Origin: Bosea sp. 124
GTDB lineage: Bacteria > Pseudomonadota > Alphaproteobacteria > Rhizobiales > Beijerinckiaceae
Reading direction: 5' to 3'
Assembly (NCBI RefSeq): GCF_003046175.1
Contig: NZ_PZZM01000001.1
Coordinates: forward strand, 3,179,001-3,243,000
Length of the DNA: 64,000 nucleotides
Below are positions 51,155 through 60,190 of the stretch, in pieces. Position 1 is the first letter of the stretch; every line of letters begins with the position of its first letter. A program made the position numbers and the translations under genes. The notes under the pieces were generated by a model. That model did no database searches. It was not told where the DNA came from and was given only the letters and a program-made list of their open reading frames with translations.

Positions 51155-51975
51155 CCGACGACGCAGCCCCCGCCCCGACAATGCGGCCCGCCGCCCCGCG
51201 CGAGACGGGCTCTGGCAGAGCGGCCGCGTGGACTTCGGCCATCGCCTGGCCACTGGCCAGTTTCGCCGTGCTGCTGCTCGCTTGGGAGTGGCTCGTGCCG
51301 CTGGCCGGCGTGCCGGAATACATCCTGCCCGTGCCAAGTGCCTTCTTCGAGCGGCTCTGGACCGACCGCGCTCTCATTTTCCAGCATACGCTGGTCACCG
51401 CCAACGAGATCGTGCTCGGCTTCCTGATGGCGGCGGTGATTTCGATCCCGCTCGGCTACATCATCGTCTCTGTCAGGCTGCTGGAAAAAGCGGTCTATCC
51501 GGTGATCGTCTTCTTCCAGCTCGTGCCCAAGATTGCGATCGCACCGCTCTTCGTCGTCTGGTTTGGCTTCGGCCTGTTTCCGAAAGTGCTGCTGACCTTC
51601 CTGCTCTGCTTCTTCCCGACACTCGTCGCCAGCATGACCGGTTTCCGCGCGCTCGACGAGCGTGTGCTCTATCTGACCCGCTCAATGGGCGCGACGCCCT
51701 GGCAGACCTTCCGCAAGGTGCGGGTGCCGGCTGCGCTCAACTACATCTTCTCCGGCCTCAAGGTCTCGGCCGTCTTCGCTGCCACGGGTGCGATCGTCGG
51801 CGAGTTCGTCGGCGCCAATTCGGGTCTGGGCTACCTGCTGCTGCGCGGCACGAGTTTCCTCGACATGCCGCTGATCTTCGCCTGCCTCGTCGCGCTCAGC
51901 CTTGTCGGCATCCTGTTCAGCTACCTCGTCGACGGGCTCGAGGTGCTGCTGATGCCCTGGCAGCGCAAGACCTGA
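51151..51975 (+). CDS. ABC transporter permease (nitrate/taurine/thiamine-precursor type)
   Basis: A 274-residue permease with six helices. The cytoplasmic EAA loop is LTRSMGATPWQTFRKVRVPA, the SsuC/TauC/NrtB pattern. The N-terminal 20 residues are Pro/Ala-rich and before TM1. It is translationally coupled to the IclR gene upstream. With the binding protein at 52034 and ATPase at 53032 it forms an importer for an organosulfur, aromatic or pyrimidine-like compound; the substrate is not determined. Confidence 0.9.
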   Translation: MTDDAAPAPTMRPAAPRETGSGRAAAWTSAIAWPLASFAVLLLAWEWLVPLAGVPEYILPVPSAFFERLWTDRALIFQHTLVTANEIVLGFLMAAVISIPLGYIIVSVRLLEKAVYPVIVFFQLVPKIAIAPLFVVWFGFGLFPKVLLTFLLCFFPTLVASMTGFRALDERVLYLTRSMGATPWQTFRKVRVPAALNYIFSGLKVSAVFAATGAIVGEFVGANSGLGYLLLRGTSFLDMPLIFACLVALSLVGILFSYLVDGLEVLLMPWQRKT

Positions 51976-52033
51976 GAACCACCCCACAAATCATCAATCC
52001 GGGATCAACCGGGACATCTGGGAGGATGGAACC

Positions 52034-53024
52034 ATGAACAGACGCACCCTGATTACCACTGTCGCCGTGCTGGCGCTGAGCGCGACCACCGCCTTCGCGC
52101 AAGGCGCTGGCAAGCCGATGAAGATCACGCTGAACTTCCTCGCTGCCGCGCCGAATGCCGGCTTCATGATGGCCAAGCAGATGGGCCTCTACGAGAAGGC
52201 CGGCATCAACCTGACGATCGAGGAAGGCAAGGGCTCCGGCACCACGGCGCAGATGGTCGCCACCGGCCAGGCCGATGTCGGCTTCGCCGACGCGCCCGCG
52301 GCCATGCAGCTTCGCAGCAAGGGGGCTCCGGTGAAGATCATCGCTCCCGTTTTGCAGACCAACGGCTTCGCCATCATCTCGCTGAGTGAGAGCGGCATCG
52401 CCTCGCCGAAGGACCTCGTCGGCAAGAAGATCGCCGTGCAGCCCGGCACGGCCCAGACGATTCTGTTGGAAGCCATCCTGGCGAGCAACCAGATCGACAA
52501 GTCGAAGGTCGACGTGATCGCCATCGACCCGGCTGCCTTCGTCGGCGCGCTTCTGGAAAAGAAGGTCGATGCGATCCTGGGCGGCGCCGACTTCCACTCG
52601 ATCCAGATCCGCGAGCGTGGCTTCAAGGTGACCGACATCTTCTACCGCGACGTCGGCGTGCCGACGGTCGGCCTCTCGATCATCGCCCGCGACGACCGGA
52701 TCAAGGCCGAGGCGGACCTGTTCAAGAAGTTCGTCGAGGCGAGCCTGCAGGGCTGGGACGCGGCGCGGAAGAACCCCGATGCCGCAGCCGACGCCGTCGT
52801 GGCGCAGTTTCCGGCGGTGAAGAAGGCACAGGTGCTCGCCCAGTTCGATGTCGTCAACAAGCTGCTGCGCTCCGGGAGCGACGACGCTCGGCAAGGTGCC
52901 GGAGAAGAACTGGGCGGTCAGCTATGACCTCCTGACCCAGTATCTCGGGCTGCCCAAGGACAAGCCGATCACCGATTACTACAGCACAGAACTGCTGCCG
53001 GCCTCGGCCCCAGCCTGTTCGTGA
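52034..53024 (+). pseudogene. NMT1/SsuA-type substrate-binding protein with a late frameshift
   Basis: A periplasmic binding protein with a signal peptide (MNRRTLITTVAVLALSATTA, ending AFAQG) and the family start KITLNFLAAAPNAGFMMAKQ. Its frame is open to 52927, but from about 52880 the natural C-terminus (GSTTLGKVPEKNWAVSYDLL, then TQYLGLPKDKPITDYYSTEL) is in another frame and ends at 53024. A single extra G in AGCGACGACG explains this. As sequenced the protein would end in 18 unrelated residues. The lesion is late, so some function is possible. Other members of the operon are intact. Confidence 0.85.
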
Positions 53025-53031
53025 GGACGGC

Positions 53032-53817
53032 ATGACTGTGACTGCCAGCACGGGCACGGCCGCGTCCATTACGGGGCGGGGCATCGTCAAGACCTTCGGC
53101 GGTTTTACCGCCGTCGACGGTCTGGACCTCGACATCAGGAGCGGTGAGTTCGTCAGCCTGATCGGCCCGTCCGGCTGCGGCAAGAGCACCTTCATGCTGA
53201 TGGCGGCGGGGCTGATCCCGGTGAGCGGCGGCGAACTGCTCGTCGATGGCAAGGCTTTGACCGCGCCGCTGACCGATATCGGCATCGTCTTCCAGGACCA
53301 TCTCCTCCTCGATTTCCGGACGGCGTTGGATAATGTGATGTTGCAGGCCGAGTTTCGAGGCCTGCCGCTCGGCCCGGCAAAGGCACGCGCGCTCGAGCTC
53401 TTCGCCAAACTTGGCATCAGTCACGCGGCGGACCGTTACCCCAAGCAGCTTTCAGGCGGAATGCGCCAGCGCGTCTCGATTGCGCGTGCCCTGATCCACG
53501 ACCCGTCCGTCCTCATGATGGACGAACCGTTTGGAGCCCTCGACGCGATCACGCGCACGCAGATCCGGCACGACCTTGAGATGCTTTGGCTGGAGACCGG
53601 CAAGACCGTCGTGTTCATCACCCATTCGATCGAGGAGGCGATCGGACTGTCAGACCGTGTGCTGGTCATGTCCCCCACGCCCGGGCGCGTGGTCGACGAG
53701 ATCGCCATCGAGCTGCCACGGCCCCGGCCGGCCCATCTCGGCGATTATCCCAGCTTCAATACCTATTCTGACCGCATTCACGACGCTTTCCGGCGCTTCG
53801 GCGTGATCAAATACTGA
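53032..53817 (+). CDS. ABC transporter ATP-binding protein (SsuB/TauB type)
   Basis: A 261-residue ATPase. Walker A is GPSGCGKSTFMLMAAGLIPV (about residue 44), Q-loop VFQDHLLLDF, signature LSGGMRQRVSIARALIH (about 140), Walker B VLMMDEPFGALD and H-loop FITHSIEEAIGLS. It closes the operon IclR-permease-binding protein-ATPase. The ATG at 53032 follows GAGGAC. Confidence 0.93.
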   Translation: MTVTASTGTAASITGRGIVKTFGGFTAVDGLDLDIRSGEFVSLIGPSGCGKSTFMLMAAGLIPVSGGELLVDGKALTAPLTDIGIVFQDHLLLDFRTALDNVMLQAEFRGLPLGPAKARALELFAKLGISHAADRYPKQLSGGMRQRVSIARALIHDPSVLMMDEPFGALDAITRTQIRHDLEMLWLETGKTVVFITHSIEEAIGLSDRVLVMSPTPGRVVDEIAIELPRPRPAHLGDYPSFNTYSDRIHDAFRRFGVIKY

Positions 53818-53850
53818 AGCTGTCGCTTGCCCGTGGCGAGCCGCCCCCCT

Positions 53851-54792
53851 TCAGGACATGCCGTCCGTGCCGGCTCCGCACACCAGGGCGCAGACCCGAG
53901 CCCTTGGCTCTATGTTCAACCGTCCCGAATTCAGGGCTGCGAGGGAAGCCGCCCCCGAAAGGTCGGCACCGATGCCGAACTCGAACCAGAGCAAGCGGGC
54001 CGCGCTTTCCATCTCCTCGTCGCGGACCAGAATGATCTCATCGACCTTGTCGCGCACGACCTCGAAGATCGCCTGGTCCGTCTGCCGGCACGACATCGTC
54101 GCGACGCGCGTCTCCAGCCGGTCCAGCGCCACCAGACTGCCGGCCTGGAGGCAGGCATGCAGCGTCGGCGATCCCACCGGCTCGATGCCGATGATGCGCG
54201 CGGCGGGCCGTCTTGCCTTCACCGCGGTCGAGAGACCGCTGATAAGTCCGCCGCCGCCGATGGCGACGAGAATGACGTCCACATCCGGCATGTCGTCGAG
54301 AACGTCGAGGCCGAGCGTGCCTTGTCCAGCCACCACGACGGGGTCGCTGAAGGGATGCGCATAGGTCGCGCCGGTCCGTTCCGCATAAGCGAGCGCGGCC
54401 GCATTGGCGTCGTCCCAGACATCGCCGACGATCTCGACCGAAGCGCCCCACTGCTTCAACTTGGCCACCTTGTCGGGAACGACGTTCGACGGCAGGAAGA
54501 TTTGTGCCTGAGCGCCAAGAACATGCGCCGAGCGGGCGATGGCGAGCCCGTGATTGCCGCCCGAGGCGGTGACGATGCCGCGGCGGCGCTGGCTTTCGCT
54601 CAGGGTCAGCAGGCGGTTCATCGCTCCGCGCGCCTTGAACGACCCGGCCGCCTGCAGCAGCTCGAGCTTCAGGGTCACCGAGACGTCGCCCGCGCCACCG
54701 TCCTTGAGCTGCGTGTAAGCCAGCGTCGGCGTCTTGCGGATATAGGGCGCGATCCGCCGGCGTGCGGCTTCGATGTCGGCCAGGTCGATCAT
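53851..54792 (-). CDS. PLP-dependent threonine dehydratase-like enzyme (EutB-like)
   Basis: A 313-residue fold-type-II PLP enzyme. The lysine that binds PLP is in GSFKARGAMNRL (about 50), the phosphate-binding Gly loop is SGGNHGLAI (about 78), and VILVAIGGGGLISGLSTAV (about 175) carries the tetra-Gly loop. It is closest in pattern to threonine/serine dehydratases, a group that includes EutB, the hydroxyectoine dehydratase. It overlaps the DoeB-like gene by ATGA, and ABC transporter genes lie upstream, which matches an ectoine-type catabolic operon. The exact substrate is inference. Confidence 0.85.
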   Translation of the reverse strand: MIDLADIEAARRRIAPYIRKTPTLAYTQLKDGGAGDVSVTLKLELLQAAGSFKARGAMNRLLTLSESQRRRGIVTASGGNHGLAIARSAHVLGAQAQIFLPSNVVPDKVAKLKQWGASVEIVGDVWDDANAAALAYAERTGATYAHPFSDPVVVAGQGTLGLDVLDDMPDVDVILVAIGGGGLISGLSTAVKARRPAARIIGIEPVGSPTLHACLQAGSLVALDRLETRVATMSCRQTDQAIFEVVRDKVDEIILVRDEEMESAARLLWFEFGIGADLSGAASLAALNSGRLNIEPRARVCALVCGAGTDGMS

Positions 54793-55829
54793 GACAGGGC
54801 TCCGCGATAGGGGGCTGCCACGATCAGGCAGCAGTTGCCCGGCCTGACCCGGCCGGGTTGCCGACGGCCGTAGAGGATGCCGTCGGCGGCGTAGTGCAGC
54901 AGATCGGGCGGGCGCGTCGGATCCCAGGTGCAGTGGATGCGGCCAGCCGGCTGGCCGGCGCTGACCGTTTCGCCATTGGTATGGAAGGGCTCGAAGATGC
55001 CGTCGGCAGAGGCATAGACATAGGCCGCTGTGCCGGGCAGTTCGAGGACGCCGCCGTCACCGCGCCGCGGCTCCGGCGCGTCGCGCGAGACGATCCCGAG
55101 ATGATCGAGAACATTGGCGACCCCGCGCCGGCAAACCCTCAAGGCTTCGAGCGAAACCGTGCCGCCGCCAGCCATCTCGGTGCCGACCGTGACGAGCCCC
55201 GCACGGCAAGCGGCGGCCGTCGCGGTTCGGGGTTCGCCGAGATTGCTGATCACCACGGTCATGGGCGCGTCGAACGCCTGCACCGCCGCAACATTGCGCT
55301 TGTGCAGCGCCGGGTCATCGGTCGGCTCGACGATCGCGCTCGGGATGATGTCGAGCGAGGAGCCACCGGAATGCAGATCGAGGAAGGCGTCGCCGAGCGG
55401 CAGGATGTGGTCGTTGATGAAGGCCGAGATCTGCTGCGTGATGGTGCCGCGCGGATCGCCCGGGAAGGTGCGGTTGAAATTCAGCCCATCGACCGGCGAG
55501 GTGCGCTTGCCGGCGATCACGGCATGGACATTGTTGGCCGGCATCAGGATCAGCCGGCCCTGGACGCGGCCTGGATCGAGATCACGGATCATGTCGCAGA
55601 TCGTGATCGGCCCCTCATACTCGTCGCCATGATTGCCGCCTTCGAGGATGGCGGTCGGACCCGAGCCGTTCTTGATGATCGCGATCGGGACACGCGTCGC
55701 GCCCCAGGCATCGTCGTCGGGCGAATGCGGGATCATCAGGAAGCCGGTCTGCTTGCCCTCGCGCTCAGGGTCCACCGTCAGGAAGGCGCTGGAGGCGCGG
55801 GGAGTAGGCTTCTGGCGTGTGCTGCTCAT
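54789..55829 (-). CDS. Aspartoacylase/succinylglutamate-desuccinylase family deacylase (DoeB-like)
   Basis: A 346-residue zinc hydrolase. The zinc ligands appear as GGNHGDEYEGPITICDMI (His and Glu, about residue 65) and FLDLHSGGSSLDIIPSAI (His, about 150). RTFPGDPRGTITQQISAFIN between them is conserved. The C-terminal domain resembles DoeB/EutE, which removes the acetyl group from N-acetyl-2,4-diaminobutyrate in ectoine degradation. The dehydratase gene follows with an ATGA overlap. DoeA, the ring-opening hydrolase of the known pathway, is not in the window. Confidence 0.85.
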   Translation of the reverse strand: MSSTRQKPTPRASSAFLTVDPEREGKQTGFLMIPHSPDDDAWGATRVPIAIIKNGSGPTAILEGGNHGDEYEGPITICDMIRDLDPGRVQGRLILMPANNVHAVIAGKRTSPVDGLNFNRTFPGDPRGTITQQISAFINDHILPLGDAFLDLHSGGSSLDIIPSAIVEPTDDPALHKRNVAAVQAFDAPMTVVISNLGEPRTATAAACRAGLVTVGTEMAGGGTVSLEALRVCRRGVANVLDHLGIVSRDAPEPRRGDGGVLELPGTAAYVYASADGIFEPFHTNGETVSAGQPAGRIHCTWDPTRPPDLLHYAADGILYGRRQPGRVRPGNCCLIVAAPYRGALS

Positions 55830-55896
55830 GGCTGGCTCGCGGACATGACGAAGGCTTCGGAGCGAAGGCTCCGGCAGCCTGGGCTGAGAGGGAAGG

Positions 55897-55918
55897 GCCG
55901 GGCGCGAAAGCGCCCGGC
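55897..55918 (-). promoter_or_regulatory. Intra-operon hairpin between the binding-protein and deacylase genes
   Basis: A perfect 9-bp stem GCCGGGCGC/GCGCCCGGC, closed on the plus strand by a GAAA loop (TTTC on the minus-strand transcript). There is no T run. Such stable hairpins after a binding-protein gene often protect its mRNA or attenuate read-through, giving more binding protein than downstream enzymes. Confidence 0.6.
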
Positions 55919-55933
55919 TAGCTATGGGTCAGC

Positions 55934-56716
55934 TCAGAGCGTCGGTAGCGGGTCCATCGGCATGTCGAGATACGTCCGATGAAGCCGGTCGAGTTCGCCG
56001 TTCATCGTGTTGAAGAAGATGAAACCGTCGAGCCAGCGCACGAGGTTATGCTGGTCCATCTGCACGCCCATATGGGCCGGGCTGCGCCGAATGGTGAATT
56101 TGCGCTCGAACTCCTTGCCCGGGTTCTGTTTGGCAAGCGCCTGCGCGACGATGCTGTTGGTGGCGAGAAGATCGGCCTGGCCGGTGATGTAGGCGGCTGC
56201 GGCGGTCGCGTCGTCCTCGGTGCGCATCAGGCTCGCCTTCGGCGCGGAAGCGCTGATCGCGAGCTCCTGGGTCGTGCCTTTGGCGGCAGCGACCCGGGCC
56301 GAACCGATGGTCTCCGGGCTGCTCACGGTCGAGGATTTCGCCCCATAGACGGCGAGGAAGGTGTTGGCATAGGGCGCGGTGAACTGGATCTGCTTGGCCC
56401 GTTCCGGCGTCAGGCCCATCACCGAGATTACGATATCGACCTTGTCGGTGAGCAGGAACGGGATGCGGTTGGCGCCGGTGATCTGCTGCATCTCGAGCTT
56501 CACGCCGAGGCCCTTGGCGACCATCTCGGCCATCTCGATGTCGAAGCCGACCGCCTTGCGGTTCGCGTCCTGCGAGCCGAAGGGCGGCGCGTCGAGCGGC
56601 ACGCCGATGCGGACGACACCCTTGGACAGGATGTCCTGGAGCTTGTCGGCTCTGGCTTCCGCAGAGCCGACGACGGCAATGGCCAGCGCGGCCAGGCCCG
56701 TGAAGAATGAACGCAT
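55934..56716 (-). CDS. Polar amino-acid-type ABC transporter substrate-binding protein
   Basis: A 260-residue periplasmic binding protein of family 3. It has a signal peptide (MRSFFTGLAALAIAVVGSAE, ending ARA) and family 3 features: GVVRIGVPLDAPPFGSQDAN, then FDIEMAEMVAKGLGVKLEMQ and KVDIVISVMGLTPERAKQIQ. It is 40 bases past the ATPase gene and before the hairpin at 55897. The ligand is probably an amino acid or a compatible solute; the adjoining EutB/DoeB-like enzymes suggest an ectoine-like compound. Confidence 0.92.
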   Translation of the reverse strand: MRSFFTGLAALAIAVVGSAEARADKLQDILSKGVVRIGVPLDAPPFGSQDANRKAVGFDIEMAEMVAKGLGVKLEMQQITGANRIPFLLTDKVDIVISVMGLTPERAKQIQFTAPYANTFLAVYGAKSSTVSSPETIGSARVAAAKGTTQELAISASAPKASLMRTEDDATAAAAYITGQADLLATNSIVAQALAKQNPGKEFERKFTIRRSPAHMGVQMDQHNLVRWLDGFIFFNTMNGELDRLHRTYLDMPMDPLPTL

Positions 56717-56755
56717 GTTTGTCTCCCCTCGTTGAGCAACAGATCTGTGGCTTCC

Positions 56756-57487
56756 TCAGTGCAGGACCGCGCTGAGGAAGGTCTGCAGTTCGGGCGTCTT
56801 GGGCTCGGCGAGCACCGCCGCGGCCTGTCCTTCTTCGTGAATTCGGCCTTCGTGCATGAAGACGACGCGCGAGCCGAAACGACGCGCGAAGCCCATCTCG
56901 TGGGTCACGAGGATCATGGTCATGCCCTCCTGCGCCACGGATTCGAGCACTTTCAGAACCTCCCCGGTCAGCTCGGGGTCGAGCGCGGAGGTGACCTCGT
57001 CGAACAGCATGAGCTTGGGCCGCATCGCCAGCGATCGTGCGATCGCGACGCGCTGCTGCTGGCCACCCGAAAGCTGCGAGGGGAAGGCATCGAGCTTGTC
57101 CTCGAGGCCGACGCGTCGCAAAACTTCGCGCGCCAGTTCACGGGCTTCCTCGGGCGGCTGCTTCTTCACGACGCGCGGCGCCAGCGTGATGTTTTCGCTG
57201 ACGGAAAGATGCGGGAACAGGTTGAAGCTCTGGAAGACGATGCCGACCTCCTGGCGGAGCTTGCGCAGATTGGTCCCCGGATCGTTGACCCGCACCCCGT
57301 CGACGCTGATGGTCCCGGCCTGGATCGGTTCCAGTCCGTTGATGCAGCGCAGAAGCGTGCTCTTGCCCGAGCCCGAGCGGCCGATCACCGCCACGACCTC
57401 GCCCTTGGCGATGTCGAGCGAGACATCCTTCAGCACGGGCACCGTGCCGTAGCTCTTGCTGATCCCCTGGATTTCAACGAGCGACAT
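56756..57487 (-). CDS. Polar amino-acid ABC transporter ATP-binding protein (GlnQ type)
   Basis: A 243-residue ATPase. Walker A GRSGSGKSTLLRCINGLEPI (about 35), Q-loop VFQSFNLFPHLSVSENITLA, signature LSGGQQQRVAIARSL (about 135), Walker B LMLFDEVTSALDPELTGEVL (Val instead of Pro after DE, as is normal in this subgroup), and H-loop VTHEMGFARR. The start overlaps the end of the permease gene by 14 bases. It energises the two permeases upstream. Confidence 0.93.
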   Translation of the reverse strand: MSLVEIQGISKSYGTVPVLKDVSLDIAKGEVVAVIGRSGSGKSTLLRCINGLEPIQAGTISVDGVRVNDPGTNLRKLRQEVGIVFQSFNLFPHLSVSENITLAPRVVKKQPPEEARELAREVLRRVGLEDKLDAFPSQLSGGQQQRVAIARSLAMRPKLMLFDEVTSALDPELTGEVLKVLESVAQEGMTMILVTHEMGFARRFGSRVVFMHEGRIHEEGQAAAVLAEPKTPELQTFLSAVLH

Positions 57488-58124
57488 CGAGCTTCCGCTC
57501 GAGTGAGCGGCTCCATTGGGTCAGAGGGAAGCAGAGGGCGAAATAGATGGAGGCGACCGTGATGAAGACCGCGAAGGGCTTGTAGGTGCCGGCCGCGGTG
57601 AGCTGTCCCTCACGCGTGAGCTCCACCAGCCCGATCGTCGCGGCCAGCGAGGTGTTCTTGATGAGCTGGACCAAAAAGCCGACCGTCGGCGGGATGGCGA
57701 TCCGGATCGATTGCGGCACGATCACGTAGCGAAGCTGCTGGGCCATCGACAGGCCGAGCGACGCGCCGGCCTCCCATTGCGTCTTGGCGATCGAGACCAG
57801 CGCGCCGCGCCAGATCTCGCCCAGGAAGGCGCTGCCATAGATCGAGAAGGCGACGGCCGCGGCGAGCCAGGGGTTCACCGAGATGCCGATCAGGGGCAGG
57901 CCGAAGAAGATCAGGAAGAGCCAGACCAGCAGCGGCGTGCCCTGCACGATCAGAATATAGGTCGCGACCAGCCAGCGTAGCGGTGCGATCGGCGAAATCC
58001 GGGCGATGGCGAGGATGAGGCCGAGCAGGGCCGAGCCGGCGAAGGCCGTGGCGGTCAGGGCCAGCGTCCAGCGTGCCGCGGCGACCAGATACATCACGTC
58101 AATGTAGGAGAAGGTCCGGATCAT
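57474..58124 (-). CDS. Polar amino-acid ABC transporter permease
   Basis: A 216-residue HisM/GlnP-type permease with five helices (FAGSALLGLILAIARISPIA, then LVATYILIVQGTPLLVWLFL). The EAA-type loop is GALVSIAKTQWEAGASLGLS. The true start is ATG 58124, which overlaps the stop of the other permease (ATGA); a longer opening to 58631 is the shadow of that gene. With 58121-58783 it makes a heterodimeric channel. Confidence 0.9.
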   Translation of the reverse strand: MIRTFSYIDVMYLVAAARWTLALTATAFAGSALLGLILAIARISPIAPLRWLVATYILIVQGTPLLVWLFLIFFGLPLIGISVNPWLAAAVAFSIYGSAFLGEIWRGALVSIAKTQWEAGASLGLSMAQQLRYVIVPQSIRIAIPPTVGFLVQLIKNTSLAATIGLVELTREGQLTAAGTYKPFAVFITVASIYFALCFPLTQWSRSLERKLDVAR

Positions 58125-58783
58125 CGCCTGACGAACGTCCAGTAATAGATGCCGGCAAACAGGCCGCGGAAGGCGAAGGCGAGGCCGAGATAGAGCACGC
58201 CGATCACGGTGTAGACCTCGAAATCGCGGAACGTGCGCGACTGCACGATCGAGGCAGCGTGGAACAGGTCCTCCACCGAAATCTGCGAGACGACACTCGT
58301 CGCCAGCATCAGCAGGACGAACTGGCTGGCGAGCGCCGGGAACATCGCCTTGAGCGCCGGGAACACCACGATATAGCGAAAGACCTGCAACCCCGAGAGA
58401 CCGAGCGAATGGCCGGCCTCGACCTGCGCCTTGGGCACGGCCTCGAAGCCGGCGCGGACGATCTCGGTCGTGTAAGCGCCGAGGTTGATCACCAGCGCGA
58501 TGATCGCCGCTGTCAGGCCGTCGAGCCGGATGCCGAAGCTCGGCAGGCCGAAGAAGATCAGGAAGAGCTGGACCAGCAGCGGCGTGTTGCGGATGACTTC
58601 GACATAGGCGGCGACGATGCGCTTCAGCCAACCCGGCCCGTAGACCCGCGCCGCCGCACAGGAGACGCCGATGACCAAGCCGCCAAGCATGGCGCAGGCC
58701 GAGAGCAGCAGCGTGATCCAGACGCCGTCGAGAATGGACTCCCAGGCCGCAAAGACGTCGCGAAACTGGAGCCCATATTTCAT
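58121..58783 (-). CDS. Polar amino-acid ABC transporter permease
   Basis: A 220-residue permease with five helices. WITLLLSACAMLGGLVIGVS is the first helix, EVIRNTPLLVQLFLIFFGLP the family motif, and AGFEAVPKAQVEAGHSLGLS the EAA loop. It is the first gene of the transport operon and is divergent from the IclR gene at 58936 over about 150 bases, which should contain promoters and the IclR operator. Confidence 0.92.
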   Translation of the reverse strand: MKYGLQFRDVFAAWESILDGVWITLLLSACAMLGGLVIGVSCAAARVYGPGWLKRIVAAYVEVIRNTPLLVQLFLIFFGLPSFGIRLDGLTAAIIALVINLGAYTTEIVRAGFEAVPKAQVEAGHSLGLSGLQVFRYIVVFPALKAMFPALASQFVLLMLATSVVSQISVEDLFHAASIVQSRTFRDFEVYTVIGVLYLGLAFAFRGLFAGIYYWTFVRR

Positions 58784-58935
58784 CGCGCTCAGTCCCGCCT
58801 GGTCCGCGGATGCGCGGCGGGCTGCCTGAGATGGCTGGACTGAATGGGCGGAAGCAGTGCCATTAACCCCTCTTTACGGTGAGGCTAAGTTGGCTTCTTA
58901 TTTGATGTCAAGCTTCACATATAAAACAGGGCGAC

Positions 58936-59718
58936 ATGGCCGAGTTCTCTGAACATGCTGGCGACGACAAAACCTCCTACGCCGCGCCGGCGCTGGAGAA
59001 GGGACTCGATATCCTCGAGTTGTTAGCGGAGGTCGGCGAACCTCTCTCGACCCGTGCGATCGCCGAGCGACTCGCGCGTTCGAAGGGCGAAATCTTCCGC
59101 ATGGTCTTCGTGCTGCAGCAGCGCGGCTATTTGGTGCGCGAAGCGGGCACGGACCGTCTGGCGCTATCGCGCCGCCTCTTTGATCTCGGCATCAGGACGC
59201 CGGGCGGGCGGCAACTGACCTCGATCGTGCTGCCTCTGATGGAACGCTTCAGTGAGGAAAGCGGCCAGGCGGCGCATCTGGTCGTGCTGAGCCGGGGGCA
59301 GACCGTCGTCATCGCCACGACTTCGGGCCATCTCGATGCGACGGTGACCGTCCGACCGGGCTATGGCCGCCCTGCCCTGGAAGCCAATTCCGGCCTGCTC
59401 ATTCTCGCCTTTCAATCCCAAACGCGCCGACGGGCGCTGATGCGTGACGCGAGCCCTGCCGACCAGGAGCGGCTCGACGATCCCGCGCTGGCGCAAGTCC
59501 TGGGCGAGATCAGATCACTCGGCCACCGCATCGCCCCGAGCCGTGACATCATGGCGGTCACCGATATCACCTGCCCGGTCATCGGGCCGGCCGGGCATGC
59601 CGAAGCGGCGATCCTTGTGCCCTCGCTGCAGCGGCACGGCTGGGTCACGGACGAAACGGCGATCCTCGAAACGCTGAAGGCGGTTTGCAGGGAGGCGGGC
59701 GCGCAACTTGCCTTCTGA
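58936..59718 (+). CDS. IclR-family transcriptional regulator
   Basis: A 260-residue regulator. The wHTH (ALEKGLDILELLAEVGEPLS, then TRAIAERLARSKGEIFRMVF) precedes an effector domain with ESGQAAHLVVLSRGQTVVIA and HRIAPSRDIMAVTDITCPVI. It is divergent from the amino-acid ABC/EutB/DoeB-like operon and is its likely regulator. Known ectoine operons are usually run by the GntR-type EnuR, so this pairing differs. The ATG at 58936 is used; no overlap with neighbours. Confidence 0.9.
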   Translation: MAEFSEHAGDDKTSYAAPALEKGLDILELLAEVGEPLSTRAIAERLARSKGEIFRMVFVLQQRGYLVREAGTDRLALSRRLFDLGIRTPGGRQLTSIVLPLMERFSEESGQAAHLVVLSRGQTVVIATTSGHLDATVTVRPGYGRPALEANSGLLILAFQSQTRRRALMRDASPADQERLDDPALAQVLGEIRSLGHRIAPSRDIMAVTDITCPVIGPAGHAEAAILVPSLQRHGWVTDETAILETLKAVCREAGAQLAF

Positions 59719-59842
59719 GGCGAGGGGGGATGAGCTCACGCTCGGCAGCAGCGTGCTATATTGGCGTTGTAATGGCCTCAGCGCAGAAAAACGGACAGTT
59801 CTTCTTGGTGGATCCGGGCATTTCTAAAATCTGAGAGCGCCA

Positions 59843-60168
59843 TCACTCAAACCTCTCCAAGAATGGCTTCGAGTTAGATCTTTGCTGCCGGGGCCGCTGA
59901 CGCGCCGGGGGCTGATCAAAGCGCGCGGATCTGCTCCTCGAATCTTCCGGGATCATACCGTGCCGCGCCAACACGGCGAGCGCGCTGACTTCACCTCTCT
60001 CGTCATCTGCTGTGACATGGATGACAGCTACTCCCTCTGCCGTTCGACCGAGCCGCTCGCCGTCGTTCAATGCATGATGCTTCGTCCTCGCCGGCACGCG
60101 CTGGCCCGCGACCGGCGCTTGCGATGCGTCTTGAACGGCTGGAGGAAGAAGGTCTCGACGCTCGCCAT
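59843..60168 (-). pseudogene. Small conserved protein gene behind a LexA box, two frameshifts
   Basis: From ATG 60168 the start MASVETFFLQPFKTHRKRR is readable in one frame, then a shift to PARAGEDEAS, then a third frame with NDGERLGRTAEGVAVIHVTA, DDERGEVSALAVLARHGMIP. Together these match the order of small Hyphomicrobiales proteins with a basic, strand-rich start and an acidic helical end, but a name is not available. A LexA-type box at 60191-60205 lies 22 bases upstream of the ATG. The gene is decayed. Confidence 0.6.
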
Positions 60169-60190
60169 AGCTTGGCTCTCAAATGCATTT

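Noticed and set aside
53827..54810. Long plus-strand opening of 327 codons
   Set aside because: Antisense shadow of the dehydratase gene.
54858..55982. Long plus-strand opening of 374 codons
   Set aside because: Antisense shadow of the DoeB-like gene; its length reflects high GC.
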